Part shown: one piece after another, positions 35,063 through 44,076 of the stretch
How positions within the stretch are numbered: position 1 is the stretch's first letter
Layout: each line of letters begins with the position of its first letter
Source of the DNA: CAJPNN01 sp041844735
GTDB lineage: Bacteria > Bacillota > Clostridia > Peptostreptococcales > Anaerovoracaceae
NCBI GenBank assembly: GCA_041844735.1
Contig: JBGZBP010000053.1
Coordinates: 1 to 47,447, forward strand
Direction of reading: 5' to 3'
Length of the DNA: 47,447 nucleotides
Translations under genes and position numbers: made by a program
Notes under the pieces: model-generated
Seen by the model: only the letters and a program-made list of their open reading frames with translations
Told to the model about the DNA's origin: nothing
The model's database searches: none

Positions 35063-38000
35063 ATGCCATATCCCGAAAAAATAGGAAAAAAAACCAGAAT
35101 GAGTTTTTCCAAAATCAAGGAAGTTGCACCTATGCCGAATCTGATACAAATTCAGACGGATTCTTATAAGTGGTTCTTTGAAGAGGGACTCAGAGAAGTT
35201 TTTGAAGATGTATCCCCCATAAAGGATTATGCGGGGAATTTAGTGTTGGAGTTCAGCGATTATTCAATGTCGGATTCTCCAAAATATGATCAGGAAGAAT
35301 GTAAAGATCGTGATGCCACTTATGCGGCACCGCTCAGAGTAAAAGTACGCCTGATTAACAAAGAAACAGGTGAAGTAAAAGAACAGGAAGTCTTCATGGG
35401 AGATTTCCCGATAATGACAGAGCATGGTACATTTATTTATAACGGTGCGGAGAGAGTTGTGGTAACTCAGCTGGTAAGATCACCGGGACCGTACTATGCG
35501 TGTACAAACGATAAAACAAACCAGAGTCTGTACTCCACAACCATTATTCCGAACAGAGGAGCCTGGTTGGAATATGAAACGGATTCCAGCGGAGTTATTT
35601 CAGTGCGTGTTGACAGGACGAGAAAACAGACTGTCACTACACTTCTCAGAGCTTTGGGAATTGCCGACAATGATGAGATTATTGATTTGTTCGGCAGAGA
35701 TGAAAGATTATTAATAACATTGGAAAAAGACCCTACAACAAATTATGAAGAGGGATTGAAGGAGATATATAAAAAATTGAGACCGGGCGAGCCGGCAACC
35801 GTTGATAGTGCCAGAAGCTTGCTTGAGGCTTTATTCTTTGATCCGAAAAGATATGATTTGGCGAAAGTGGGTAGGTTTAAATATAACAAAAAACTGGGAC
35901 TTTCCAACAGGATGGAAGGTACCAGACTTGAGAGTGATACGGTGTTTCTCGCAGAGTCGGGCAACATCGTCAGAATGATAGGAAAACTTTTTGATGAGAG
36001 CGGAAAGCTTATTTACGACTCACAGGGAAAAGTTGTTCTTTTGATTCAGGAAGAGATGCTTGACAGTGCAGGCAATCCTATATTCAATGAAGATGGTGAA
36101 ATATCGGTAAAATATACTACTCTTGGAGATATTAAAGATTCTGAAACAGGAAAAGTGTCAGTGAAGTCTTTGTCAAATGTGAAAATTGAACCGACTGTTT
36201 TAAAAGCGGGAGTTCCTCTTGACAAGCAAGAGGCTGCGATGCTTGAAAATTTCGGATTTGATTTTGTGTGGGCTTTAAGCAACCATGATGAAAACAAGGA
36301 CAGTACGAGGATAAAGGTTCTGGGCAACAATTTTGTTGATACTTTGGCATATGCAAATATAGGACCGCTGCTTAATGATGTAAAAATCCCTAAGCAGATG
36401 TTTTTCCCGTTACTCGAAGAGATTCTTATAGAGTATTATAAAAACATAATTTCGGGAGAAAAGAATGCTGAAGAGCTGTTGGTTAAGACTTTGATTAAAA
36501 GAAAGTCGGAGCTTTCTCCGAAGCACATTATAATGCAGGATATAGTGGCATCAATAAGCTATATTTTGAATTTGAACCATGGAATAGGTGCAGTTGATGA
36601 TATCGATCATCTTGGAAACAGACGACTCAGAACTGTAGGAGAACTTCTTCAAAACCAGTTCAGAATCGGTCTTGCAAGAATGGAGAGAGTAGTCAAGGAA
36701 AGAATGACTATACAGGATATGGAAGTTACTACACCTCAGGCATTGATGAATATAAGACCTGTGACGGCGGCAATTAAAGAATTTTTTGGAAGTTCGCAGC
36801 TGTCACAATTCATGGATCAGACAAACCCTCTTGCAGAGCTTACGCACAAACGTAGACTTTCCGCATTGGGTCCCGGAGGACTTTCAAGAGAAAGGGCAGG
36901 ATTTGAAGTTCGAGATGTACATCACTCGCACTATGGCAGAGTTTGTCCGATAGAAACACCGGAAGGTCCGAACATAGGATTGATCGGTTCGCTTACTACA
37001 TATGGAAAAGTTAATGAATACGGATTCATTGAAACACCATATAGAAGAGTAGTTAACGGCGTAGTTTCAAATGAAATAGATTATTTGACGGCAGATGAAG
37101 AGGAAAGCATGATTGTTGCACAGGCCAACGAGCCGCTGGACAATAACGGCATGTTTGTAAATGTTAAAGTGGCGTCAAGAGGTGTAGGAGGAGAAGTAGA
37201 TTTGATTCCTAGAGACCGAATAGACTATATGGATGTATCACCTAAGCAGGTAGTTTCCGTTGCAACATCAATGATTCCGTTTTTGGAAAATGACGATGCG
37301 AACAGAGCACTGATGGGATCGAACATGCAGCGTCAGGCAGTGCCTCTTTTAGTTACAGATGCACCTATGGTAGGTACCGGAATGGAGGCTCAGGCAGCCA
37401 GAGATTCGGGTGTAGTGCTTTTAGCCAGAAACTCCGGAGTGGTGGAATATGTAGATGCTACAAAGATTCTTATAAGAAGCGATGAGGACGGAACGGTTGA
37501 CACATATAAAATGCTTAAATTCAAGCGTTCAAACCAAGGTACTTGCATTAATCAGAAGCCTATAGTAAATCATGGTGAACATGTAGAAAAAGGCGAGGTG
37601 ATTGCAGACGGACCGTCAACCGATAACGGGGAAATTGCACTCGGAAGAAACCTACTTGTAGGATTTATGACATGGGAAGGTTATAACTACGAGGACGCTA
37701 TTATTTTAAGTGAAAGAATACTCATGGAAGATGTTTTGACATCCATCCATGTTGTGGAATATGAGTCCGAAGCTCGTGACACCAAGTTGGGACCTGAGGA
37801 AATCACAAGGGATATACCTAATGTCGGTGACGATGCTTTGAAAGATTTGGATGAGGAAGGTATCGTAAGAATAGGTGCCGAGGTCAGAGCGGGGGATATC
37901 CTGGTAGGTAAGGTGACACCTAAGGGTGAAACTGAACTTACAGCCGAAGAAAGATTGCTGAGAGCAATTTTTGGTGAAAAGGCAAGAGAAGTGAGAGATA

Positions 38001-39010
38001 CAAGTCTCAGAGTACCTCACGGCGAAACAGGTATCATAGTTGATGTGAAAATTTTCTCCAGAGAGAACGGGGACGAGCTACCTCCGGGAGTTAATAAACT
38101 GGTTCGTTGTTATATAGCAAATAAGAGAAAGATAAATGTCGGAGATAAAATGGCGGGACGTCACGGTAACAAGGGTGTTATTTCCCGTATATTGCCGGAA
38201 GAGGACATGCCGTTTATGGAAGACGGAACACCGTTGCAGGTAATGTTGAACCCTCTGGGAGTACCTTCCCGAATGAATGTAGGACAGGTTCTTGAAGTTC
38301 ACTTGGGACTTGCTTGCAAGAAGAAGGACTGGTATATTGCAACCCCTGTATTTGACGGTGCAAACGAAAATGACATAATTGATTTGTTGAAAGAGTGCGG
38401 ATACTCTGAAAGTGGAAAATTGGTACTGAGAGACGGAAGAACAGGCGAGCCGTTTGACAATCCTATAACTGTAGGATACATGTACATGCTGAAACTGCAC
38501 CACTTGGTAGACGATAAGATACACGCAAGAAGCACAGGCCCTTACTCTCTTGTTACGCAGCAGCCTTTGGGAGGAAAAGCACAGTTCGGAGGACAGCGTT
38601 TCGGAGAAATGGAAGTGTGGGCTCTTGAAGCTTACGGTGCGGCGTACACGTTACAGGAAATATTGACGGTAAAATCCGACGATGTCGTAGGAAGAGTTAA
38701 GACTTACGAATCAATAGTTAAGGGTGAAAACATTCCTGAACCGGGGATACCTGAGTCATTCAAAGTGCTTATCAAAGAAATGCAGAGTTTGGCACTTGAC
38801 ATAAAAGTGCTTTCAGACATGGATACAGAGGTTAACATCATTGAAGACAGTGATTACGAAAGATTTACGGAAAAAAATACTCGTAATTACGAAATAAGTG
38901 ATGAAGATACTTTTGATACGGATGAAATCGAGGAAGAAATCATTGAATATGATGAGGATGACTATGAAGATGATGACTTTGACGATTTTGAGGATGAACA
39001 GTTATTGTAG
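35063..39010 (+). CDS. rpoB: DNA-directed RNA polymerase subunit beta
   Basis: 1315 aa; B. subtilis RpoB is 1193. Seen: rifampicin region FFGSSQLSQFMDQTNPLAEL with THKRRLSALGPGGL (H595, equivalent to B. subtilis H482), GPNIGLIGSL, the NYEDAIILSER active-site segment and KMAGRHGNKGVIS. The excess length lies mostly N-terminal: residues about 295-490, between RYDLAKVGRFKYNKKL and VASISYILNLNHGIG, are about 110 residues longer than in B. subtilis. The last 45 residues are strongly acidic (DEDDYEDDDFDDFEDEQLL). Rifampicin-contact residues look wild type. Catalytic with RpoC. Confidence 0.98.
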   Translation: MPYPEKIGKKTRMSFSKIKEVAPMPNLIQIQTDSYKWFFEEGLREVFEDVSPIKDYAGNLVLEFSDYSMSDSPKYDQEECKDRDATYAAPLRVKVRLINKETGEVKEQEVFMGDFPIMTEHGTFIYNGAERVVVTQLVRSPGPYYACTNDKTNQSLYSTTIIPNRGAWLEYETDSSGVISVRVDRTRKQTVTTLLRALGIADNDEIIDLFGRDERLLITLEKDPTTNYEEGLKEIYKKLRPGEPATVDSARSLLEALFFDPKRYDLAKVGRFKYNKKLGLSNRMEGTRLESDTVFLAESGNIVRMIGKLFDESGKLIYDSQGKVVLLIQEEMLDSAGNPIFNEDGEISVKYTTLGDIKDSETGKVSVKSLSNVKIEPTVLKAGVPLDKQEAAMLENFGFDFVWALSNHDENKDSTRIKVLGNNFVDTLAYANIGPLLNDVKIPKQMFFPLLEEILIEYYKNIISGEKNAEELLVKTLIKRKSELSPKHIIMQDIVASISYILNLNHGIGAVDDIDHLGNRRLRTVGELLQNQFRIGLARMERVVKERMTIQDMEVTTPQALMNIRPVTAAIKEFFGSSQLSQFMDQTNPLAELTHKRRLSALGPGGLSRERAGFEVRDVHHSHYGRVCPIETPEGPNIGLIGSLTTYGKVNEYGFIETPYRRVVNGVVSNEIDYLTADEEESMIVAQANEPLDNNGMFVNVKVASRGVGGEVDLIPRDRIDYMDVSPKQVVSVATSMIPFLENDDANRALMGSNMQRQAVPLLVTDAPMVGTGMEAQAARDSGVVLLARNSGVVEYVDATKILIRSDEDGTVDTYKMLKFKRSNQGTCINQKPIVNHGEHVEKGEVIADGPSTDNGEIALGRNLLVGFMTWEGYNYEDAIILSERILMEDVLTSIHVVEYESEARDTKLGPEEITRDIPNVGDDALKDLDEEGIVRIGAEVRAGDILVGKVTPKGETELTAEERLLRAIFGEKAREVRDTSLRVPHGETGIIVDVKIFSRENGDELPPGVNKLVRCYIANKRKINVGDKMAGRHGNKGVISRILPEEDMPFMEDGTPLQVMLNPLGVPSRMNVGQVLEVHLGLACKKKDWYIATPVFDGANENDIIDLLKECGYSESGKLVLRDGRTGEPFDNPITVGYMYMLKLHHLVDDKIHARSTGPYSLVTQQPLGGKAQFGGQRFGEMEVWALEAYGAAYTLQEILTVKSDDVVGRVKTYESIVKGENIPEPGIPESFKVLIKEMQSLALDIKVLSDMDTEVNIIEDSDYERFTEKNTRNYEISDEDTFDTDEIEEEIIEYDEDDYEDDDFDDFEDEQLL

Positions 39011-39037
39011 CAGGTTAGGAGAAAGGGGGAGAAACCC

Positions 39038-42000
39038 TTGGGTGAATTACATAATTTTGAATCAATACAAATCAGCTTAGCGTCACCGGAAAAGATTAGA
39101 GATTGGTCCTACGGTGAGGTTACAAAGCCGGAAACAATCAATTACAGAACTCTTAAACCTGAAAATGACGGTTTGTTCTGCGAAAAAATATTCGGCCCGA
39201 TGAAGGACTATGAGTGTCATTGCGGAAGATATAAAAAGGCAAGAGATAGAGGACATGTTTGTGAAAAATGCGGTGTGGAAATCACAAAAGCGAAGGTTCG
39301 TCGAGAAAGAATGGGAAGAATTGAGCTTGCAGCACCGGTTTCACATATCTGGTATTTTAAAGGAATCCCGAGCAGAATGGGGTTGGTGCTTGATATATCG
39401 CCCAGAAACTTGGAAAAAGTCCTTTACTTTGCATCATATATTGTTACGGATCCGGGACCGAGGCCGGAAGGACAGAACCTGTCTCCGGATACAGGATTGA
39501 CATACAAACAACTGTTGACTGAGCAGGAATACAGAGACTATAAAGAAAGTTTCGGTAATACTTTTGAAGCTCTTATGGGAGCTGAGGCGATTAAAAAATT
39601 GCTCGGCGAAATAGACCTTGAAGAAAAAGCTGCAATGTTGAGAGAACAGCTTACTCTTGCCACAGGTCAGAAAAAGTTGAAAATCGTTAGAAGGTTGGAA
39701 GTTATTGAAGCATTACGCTCATCAGGCAACAGACCGGAATGGATGATTCTTGATGTGGTGCCGGTAATTCCGCCGGATCTTCGTCCTATGGTGCAGCTTG
39801 ACGGAGGAAGATTTGCAACGTCCGATTTGAATGATTTATACAGAAGAGTAATTAACAGAAATAACAGACTTAAAAAACTTTTGGAATTGTCTGCACCAAG
39901 CATAATTATAAGAAATGAAAAGAGAATGTTGCAGGAAGCGGTAGATGCACTTATCGACAATGGAAGAAGAGGCAGACCTGTTACAGGTCCCGGAAGCAGA
40001 CCGTTGAAATCTTTATCCGACATGCTCAAAGGTAAACAGGGAAGATTCAGACAGAACTTGCTGGGTAAGAGAGTTGACTATTCGGGACGTTCCGTAATAG
40101 TAGTCGGCCCTGAGCTTAAGTTTTATCAGTGCGGTCTTCCTAAAAAGATGGCACTTGAGTTGTTCAAGCCTTTTATCATGAAGAAACTTGTAGAGAACGA
40201 ACATGCTCACAATATAAAAAGTGCAAAGAGAATGGTGGAAAAAGTAAGACCTGAGGTTTGGGATAAGCTTGATGAGGTAATCAAGGAGCATCCGGTATTG
40301 CTTAACCGTGCTCCTACACTGCACAGACTGGGAATACAGGCATTCGAGCCGGTACTTGTAGAAGGCAAGGCGATTAAACTGCATCCTCTGGTATGTACGG
40401 CATACAATGCGGACTTTGACGGAGACCAGATGGCTGTTCACGTGCCGCTTTCAGTGGAGGCTCAGGCGGAGGCAAGATTCCTGATGCTTTCAGTTAACAA
40501 CATACTGGCACCTAAAGACGGATCTCCTATTACCACACCTTCACAGGATATGATATTGGGAAGTTATTACCTTACTCATCCGGGAGTGGACAGCAGAGAT
40601 ACTGAGGCTGAAAAAGGTGACGGTAAGGTCTTCTCGAATTATGATGAAATGCTCATGGCATATGCAAATAAGATAGTGGGCATTCACGCGAAAGTAAAAG
40701 TCAGAAGATTTGCAGGCGAAGATGACAAACTCGGTTCAATAGTTGAATCTACAGTGGGAAGATTCCTGTTCAATGAAAAAATTCCGCAGGACTTGGGATT
40801 TGTTGACAGAAATAAGGACAAATATTCATTGGAAATAGATTTTCTTTGTGATAAGAAAAAGCTTGGAGTCATTATCGACAGATGCTACAGAGTTCATGGG
40901 AACACACTGACTGCAATTATGCTTGACAACATAAAGAATATGGGATTCAAATATTCAACAAAGGGAGCTGTAACTATAAGTATTTCCGACATGGAAATTC
41001 CTGAAAGCAAGCCTGCTATTTTGGCAGAGGCCGAGGATACAGTAGATCGTTTACAAGCTGCATATAGAAAAGGTTTTATATCTGATCAGGAGCGTTATGA
41101 AAAGGTAATTGAGACATGGAATAAAACCACAGATAGAATAGCGGATGCCCTTATGGATTCACTAGACAGCCTTAACAACCTTTATATAATGGCACACTCA
41201 GGAGCCAGAGGAAGCAAGAACCAGATTAAACAGGTTGGAGGTATGAGAGGTCTTATGGCAAACGCAGCCGGTAAGACGATTGAGATTCCGATCAAGGCGA
41301 ACTTCCGTGAAGGTTTGTCGGTACTGGAGTACTTCACATCTACAAACGGTGCGAGAAAGGGACTGGCGGATACGGCGCTAAGAACAGCCGACTCAGGATA
41401 CTTGACAAGACGTTTGGTGGATGTCAGTCATAATGTTATTGTAAGAGAAGATGATTGCGGCACCACAGAGGGTATTAAAGTAAGAGCGTTTACTGATGGA
41501 AGAGAAATCCTTGAAGCATTAAAGTTGAGAATAGTAGGTAGGATTGCACTTAATGACATAGTTAATCCTAAGAGCGGCAGAGTGATTGTCAGAAAAAATG
41601 AGGAAATCACGGAAGCTCAGGCGGAAAAAATAGAAGCTTGCGGCATTGAGGAAGTAGAAATCAGAGCCGTAGTTACTTGTCATGCCAAGTCCGGAGTTTG
41701 TGCAAAATGCTATGGAAGAAACCTTGCGACAGGTGAAAGTGTTCATATGGGAGAATCTGTAGGAATCATTGCAGCACAGTCTATAGGAGAGCCGGGTACT
41801 CAGCTTACGATGAGAACATTCCATACAGGAGGAGTTGCCGGAAGCGATATCACACAAGGTTTGCCGAGAGTAGAGGAGCTGTTTGAGGCGAGAAAGCCTA
41901 AAGGTCTTGCTATAATTTGTGAGAACGACGGTGTCGTAGCGGGAGTTTCTCAGAGAGAAGATAATAAGACTGAAATCATCGTTGACAATATAAACGGTGA

Positions 42001-42835
42001 AATGGAAGTATACGAGGCACCTTATGGAGCAAGAATAGAGGTTAAAGTAGGCGACGAGGTTAAGAGGGGCGGAAACATTACAAAGGGTCCTCTTGATCCG
42101 CAAGATATTCTGAGACTTAAGGGTGTTGAAGGTGTTTATGATTACCTTGTAAAGGAAGTACAGAGAGTGTACAAACAGCAGGGTGTAGATATCAATGACA
42201 AACATATTGATGTAATCGTAAGCCAGATGCTTTCCAAGTATAGAGTTGATGAGCCTAGGGGCACGGACTTGCTGCCGGGAGGCGTTTACAGCAGAATAGA
42301 AATAGATGAAGCAAATGACAGAGCTATTGCCGGAGGTTGGGAGCCGTGCAGGATAGATGCTGTGAGTGATGACGAACCTGCAGATGTGGAAAGACTGTTG
42401 CTCGGTATTACAAAGGCATCGCTTGCAACAAGTTCATTCTTATCGGCAGCATCATTCCAAGAAACAACAAAGGTTCTTACAGATGCAGCGATAAAGGGAA
42501 AGAAAGATTCCCTGTTGGGACTGAAAGAAAACGTTATTATCGGTAAATTGATACCGGCGGGAACGGGTCTTAAACAGTACAACAACATCGAAATAGATTA
42601 CGGTGAAAACCAGAAAATCATGGATGATTATGAGAGAAGCCTTGCGGCACGTGAGGCTGAGGATATCTCCGAAGAAATTGTTGAACTTATGGATGAAGAC
42701 AATTTCATGATTAGAAGTGATGATATAGTGGAAGCCGAAGCCGGAGAAAGAGATGCTATCGGGTATGTGCCGGTGGATTTGGAAACCGGTGAAATCATTG
42801 AAGATGATTTCGTGGAAGAAAGCGAAGAGTTTTAA
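39038..42835 (+). CDS. rpoC: DNA-directed RNA polymerase subunit beta'
   Basis: 1265 aa. Starts at a TTG (as the B. subtilis gene also does) behind AGGGGGAG (39024-39031); it begins GELHNFESIQISLASPEKI, aligned with RpoC. Seen: N-terminal zinc site CHCGRYKK...CEKCG, the Mg-binding NADFDGDQMAVH (about 456-467), the bridge-helix/trigger-loop segments (GLMANAAGKTIEIPIK; TMRTFHTGGVAGSDITQGLPRVEELFEAR), and a second zinc site CHAKSGVCAKCYGR near 883. Ends in an acidic tail. Followed by a terminator. Confidence 0.98.
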   Translation: MGELHNFESIQISLASPEKIRDWSYGEVTKPETINYRTLKPENDGLFCEKIFGPMKDYECHCGRYKKARDRGHVCEKCGVEITKAKVRRERMGRIELAAPVSHIWYFKGIPSRMGLVLDISPRNLEKVLYFASYIVTDPGPRPEGQNLSPDTGLTYKQLLTEQEYRDYKESFGNTFEALMGAEAIKKLLGEIDLEEKAAMLREQLTLATGQKKLKIVRRLEVIEALRSSGNRPEWMILDVVPVIPPDLRPMVQLDGGRFATSDLNDLYRRVINRNNRLKKLLELSAPSIIIRNEKRMLQEAVDALIDNGRRGRPVTGPGSRPLKSLSDMLKGKQGRFRQNLLGKRVDYSGRSVIVVGPELKFYQCGLPKKMALELFKPFIMKKLVENEHAHNIKSAKRMVEKVRPEVWDKLDEVIKEHPVLLNRAPTLHRLGIQAFEPVLVEGKAIKLHPLVCTAYNADFDGDQMAVHVPLSVEAQAEARFLMLSVNNILAPKDGSPITTPSQDMILGSYYLTHPGVDSRDTEAEKGDGKVFSNYDEMLMAYANKIVGIHAKVKVRRFAGEDDKLGSIVESTVGRFLFNEKIPQDLGFVDRNKDKYSLEIDFLCDKKKLGVIIDRCYRVHGNTLTAIMLDNIKNMGFKYSTKGAVTISISDMEIPESKPAILAEAEDTVDRLQAAYRKGFISDQERYEKVIETWNKTTDRIADALMDSLDSLNNLYIMAHSGARGSKNQIKQVGGMRGLMANAAGKTIEIPIKANFREGLSVLEYFTSTNGARKGLADTALRTADSGYLTRRLVDVSHNVIVREDDCGTTEGIKVRAFTDGREILEALKLRIVGRIALNDIVNPKSGRVIVRKNEEITEAQAEKIEACGIEEVEIRAVVTCHAKSGVCAKCYGRNLATGESVHMGESVGIIAAQSIGEPGTQLTMRTFHTGGVAGSDITQGLPRVEELFEARKPKGLAIICENDGVVAGVSQREDNKTEIIVDNINGEMEVYEAPYGARIEVKVGDEVKRGGNITKGPLDPQDILRLKGVEGVYDYLVKEVQRVYKQQGVDINDKHIDVIVSQMLSKYRVDEPRGTDLLPGGVYSRIEIDEANDRAIAGGWEPCRIDAVSDDEPADVERLLLGITKASLATSSFLSAASFQETTKVLTDAAIKGKKDSLLGLKENVIIGKLIPAGTGLKQYNNIEIDYGENQKIMDDYERSLAAREAEDISEEIVELMDEDNFMIRSDDIVEAEAGERDAIGYVPVDLETGEIIEDDFVEESEEF

Positions 42836-42846
42836 ATGAATCTAAT

Positions 42847-42876
42847 CCCCTTGACAAAATGTTCAAGGGGGTTTTT
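42847..42876 (+). terminator. Intrinsic terminator after rpoC
   Basis: 8-bp stem CCCCTTGA / TCAAGGGG, 8-nt loop, then GTTTTT, starting 11 nt after the rpoC stop. Ends the rpoBC unit. Confidence 0.92.
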
Positions 42877-42908
42877 ACTTAAGTAAGTGGGAACTCAATA
42901 AAAATTTA

Positions 42909-42937
42909 TTGCATATTACAATATGCAGTGATATAAT
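42909..42937 (+). promoter_or_regulatory. Promoter of rpsL-rpsG-fusA-tuf
   Basis: -35 TTGCAT (42909-42914), 17-bp spacer, perfect -10 TATAAT (42932-42937) with TG extension (TGATATAAT). Start near 42944, leader about 76 nt, AAGGAGGA ribosome binding site at 43003-43010. The gap 42836-43019 otherwise holds the rpoC terminator. Confidence 0.87.
42910..42927. repeat. 18-bp palindrome inside the rpsL promoter
   Basis: TGCATATT-AC-AATATGCA: 8-bp arms with a 2-bp centre. It covers the -35 and most of the spacer of the rpsL promoter, where a repressor or activator would bind. Not transcribed, so not an RNA structure. Confidence 0.65.
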
Positions 42938-43019
42938 ATTCGTTGGTTTAGGTTGCTTTACAGCTTAACAAAAACAGTCAACAAAAGGACACATTTTAAA
43001 AGAAGGAGGAAAAATTGGA

Positions 43020-43433
43020 ATGCCTACAATCAATCAGTTGGTTAGACAGGGAAGAACTACAAGTGAAAGAAAGTCAAATTCACCGGCACTTCTTAAGGGC
43101 TTGAATTCTATAAGAAGACAGGCTACTGACGTTGCCTCACCTCAGAAAAGAGGAGTTTGCACTTCTGTAAAGACAGTTACTCCTAAAAAACCTAACTCAG
43201 CTCTTAGAAAAGTAGCCAGAGTACGTCTTACAAACGGTATAGAAGTATCGGCATATATTCCGGGAATCGGTCACAACCTACAGGAGCACAGTGTTGTGCT
43301 TATCAGAGGTGGAAGAGTTAAGGACCTACCGGGTGTTAGATACCATATCATTAGAGGAACTCTTGATACTGCGGGAGTTGCAAATAGAAACCAAGCTCGT
43401 TCCAAATACGGAGCAAAGAAACCTAAGAAATAA
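43020..43433 (+). CDS. rpsL: 30S ribosomal protein S12
   Basis: 137 aa, the usual Bacillota length. Starts MPTINQLVRQGR and includes PKKPNSALRKVARVRL, the streptomycin-sensitive wild-type form (K in PKKPNS), and GGRVKDLPGVRYHIIRG. It sits at the decoding centre. AAGGAGGA ribosome binding site nine nt upstream. First gene of the str-type operon. Confidence 0.98.
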   Translation: MPTINQLVRQGRTTSERKSNSPALLKGLNSIRRQATDVASPQKRGVCTSVKTVTPKKPNSALRKVARVRLTNGIEVSAYIPGIGHNLQEHSVVLIRGGRVKDLPGVRYHIIRGTLDTAGVANRNQARSKYGAKKPKK

Positions 43434-43497
43434 ATTTGAAGGTAAGGTACTAAGCTTGGATAAAGTGTGCCCTTGATAATATATGAGATATGTTTAT

Positions 43498-43525
43498 CAC
43501 CGGCACGACGGCATCGTGGGTGGTG
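43498..43525 (+). promoter_or_regulatory. rpsL-rpsG intercistronic stem-loop
   Basis: CACC-GG-CACGA-(CGGCA)-TCGTG-GGT-GGTG: an inner 5-bp stem and outer 4-bp stem joined by a small internal loop, in the 136-nt gap 43434-43569 ahead of the rpsG ribosome binding site. Much more GC-rich than its surroundings. In E. coli, S7 represses itself by binding the S12-S7 gap; whether this is an equivalent is unknown. The rest of the gap is AT-rich with no clear promoter. Confidence 0.5.
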
Positions 43526-43569
43526 TCGAGTACCGAATGAAATTATTTTCAGATAAGGAGGGAAGAAAC

Positions 43570-44037
43570 GTGCCAAGAAAAGGTAATGTTCCAAAGAGAG
43601 AAGTACTTCCTGATCCGGTTTACGGAAGTGCTGTTGTAGCTAAGCTGATCAACAGCATCATGCTGGATGGAAAAAAGGGAGTAGCACAGTCTATTGTATA
43701 CGGGGCTTTTGAAAGAATAGCGGAGACAGGTCAGGAACCTCTTGAAGTTTTTGAAAAAGCTTTGAATAATATAATGCCTGTGGTAGAAGTAAAAGCCAGA
43801 AGAGTCGGTGGTGCCAACTATCAGGTACCGGTTGAGGTTAGACCTGACAGACGTCAGACTTTAGGTTTGAGATGGCTTACAAAGTACACAAGGCTTAGAG
43901 GCGAAAAGACAATGGCTGAAAGACTTGCAAAAGAGCTTCTTGATGCATCAAACAATACAGGCGCATCAGTTAAGAAGAAAGAAGATACACACAAGATGGC
44001 AGAAGCTAACAGAGCATTTGCACATTACAGATGGTAG
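43570..44037 (+). CDS. rpsG: 30S ribosomal protein S7
   Basis: 156 aa when read from the GTG at 43570, the normal length; it begins MPRKGNVPKREVLPDPVYGS and ends HKMAEANRAFAHYRW. AAGGAGG (43555-43561) lies eight nt before this GTG. The frame is open back to 43483, but that extension crosses the intercistronic stem-loop and has no ribosome binding site. Nucleates assembly of the 30S head. Confidence 0.97.
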   Translation: MPRKGNVPKREVLPDPVYGSAVVAKLINSIMLDGKKGVAQSIVYGAFERIAETGQEPLEVFEKALNNIMPVVEVKARRVGGANYQVPVEVRPDRRQTLGLRWLTKYTRLRGEKTMAERLAKELLDASNNTGASVKKKEDTHKMAEANRAFAHYRW

Positions 44038-44076
44038 AAGAAAGTTATGCCAATACAATCGAAAGGAGGATGAAAC

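Noticed and set aside
41519..42205. 228-aa open frame on the minus strand inside rpoC
   Set aside because: It lies wholly within rpoC, has a Cys/Tyr/Ser-rich composition with no recognisable domain, and is a shadow of the coding strand.
43483..43569. N-terminal extension of rpsG
   Set aside because: Open in frame, but S7 from the GTG at 43570 has the family length and start, and a strong ribosome binding site is placed for that GTG.
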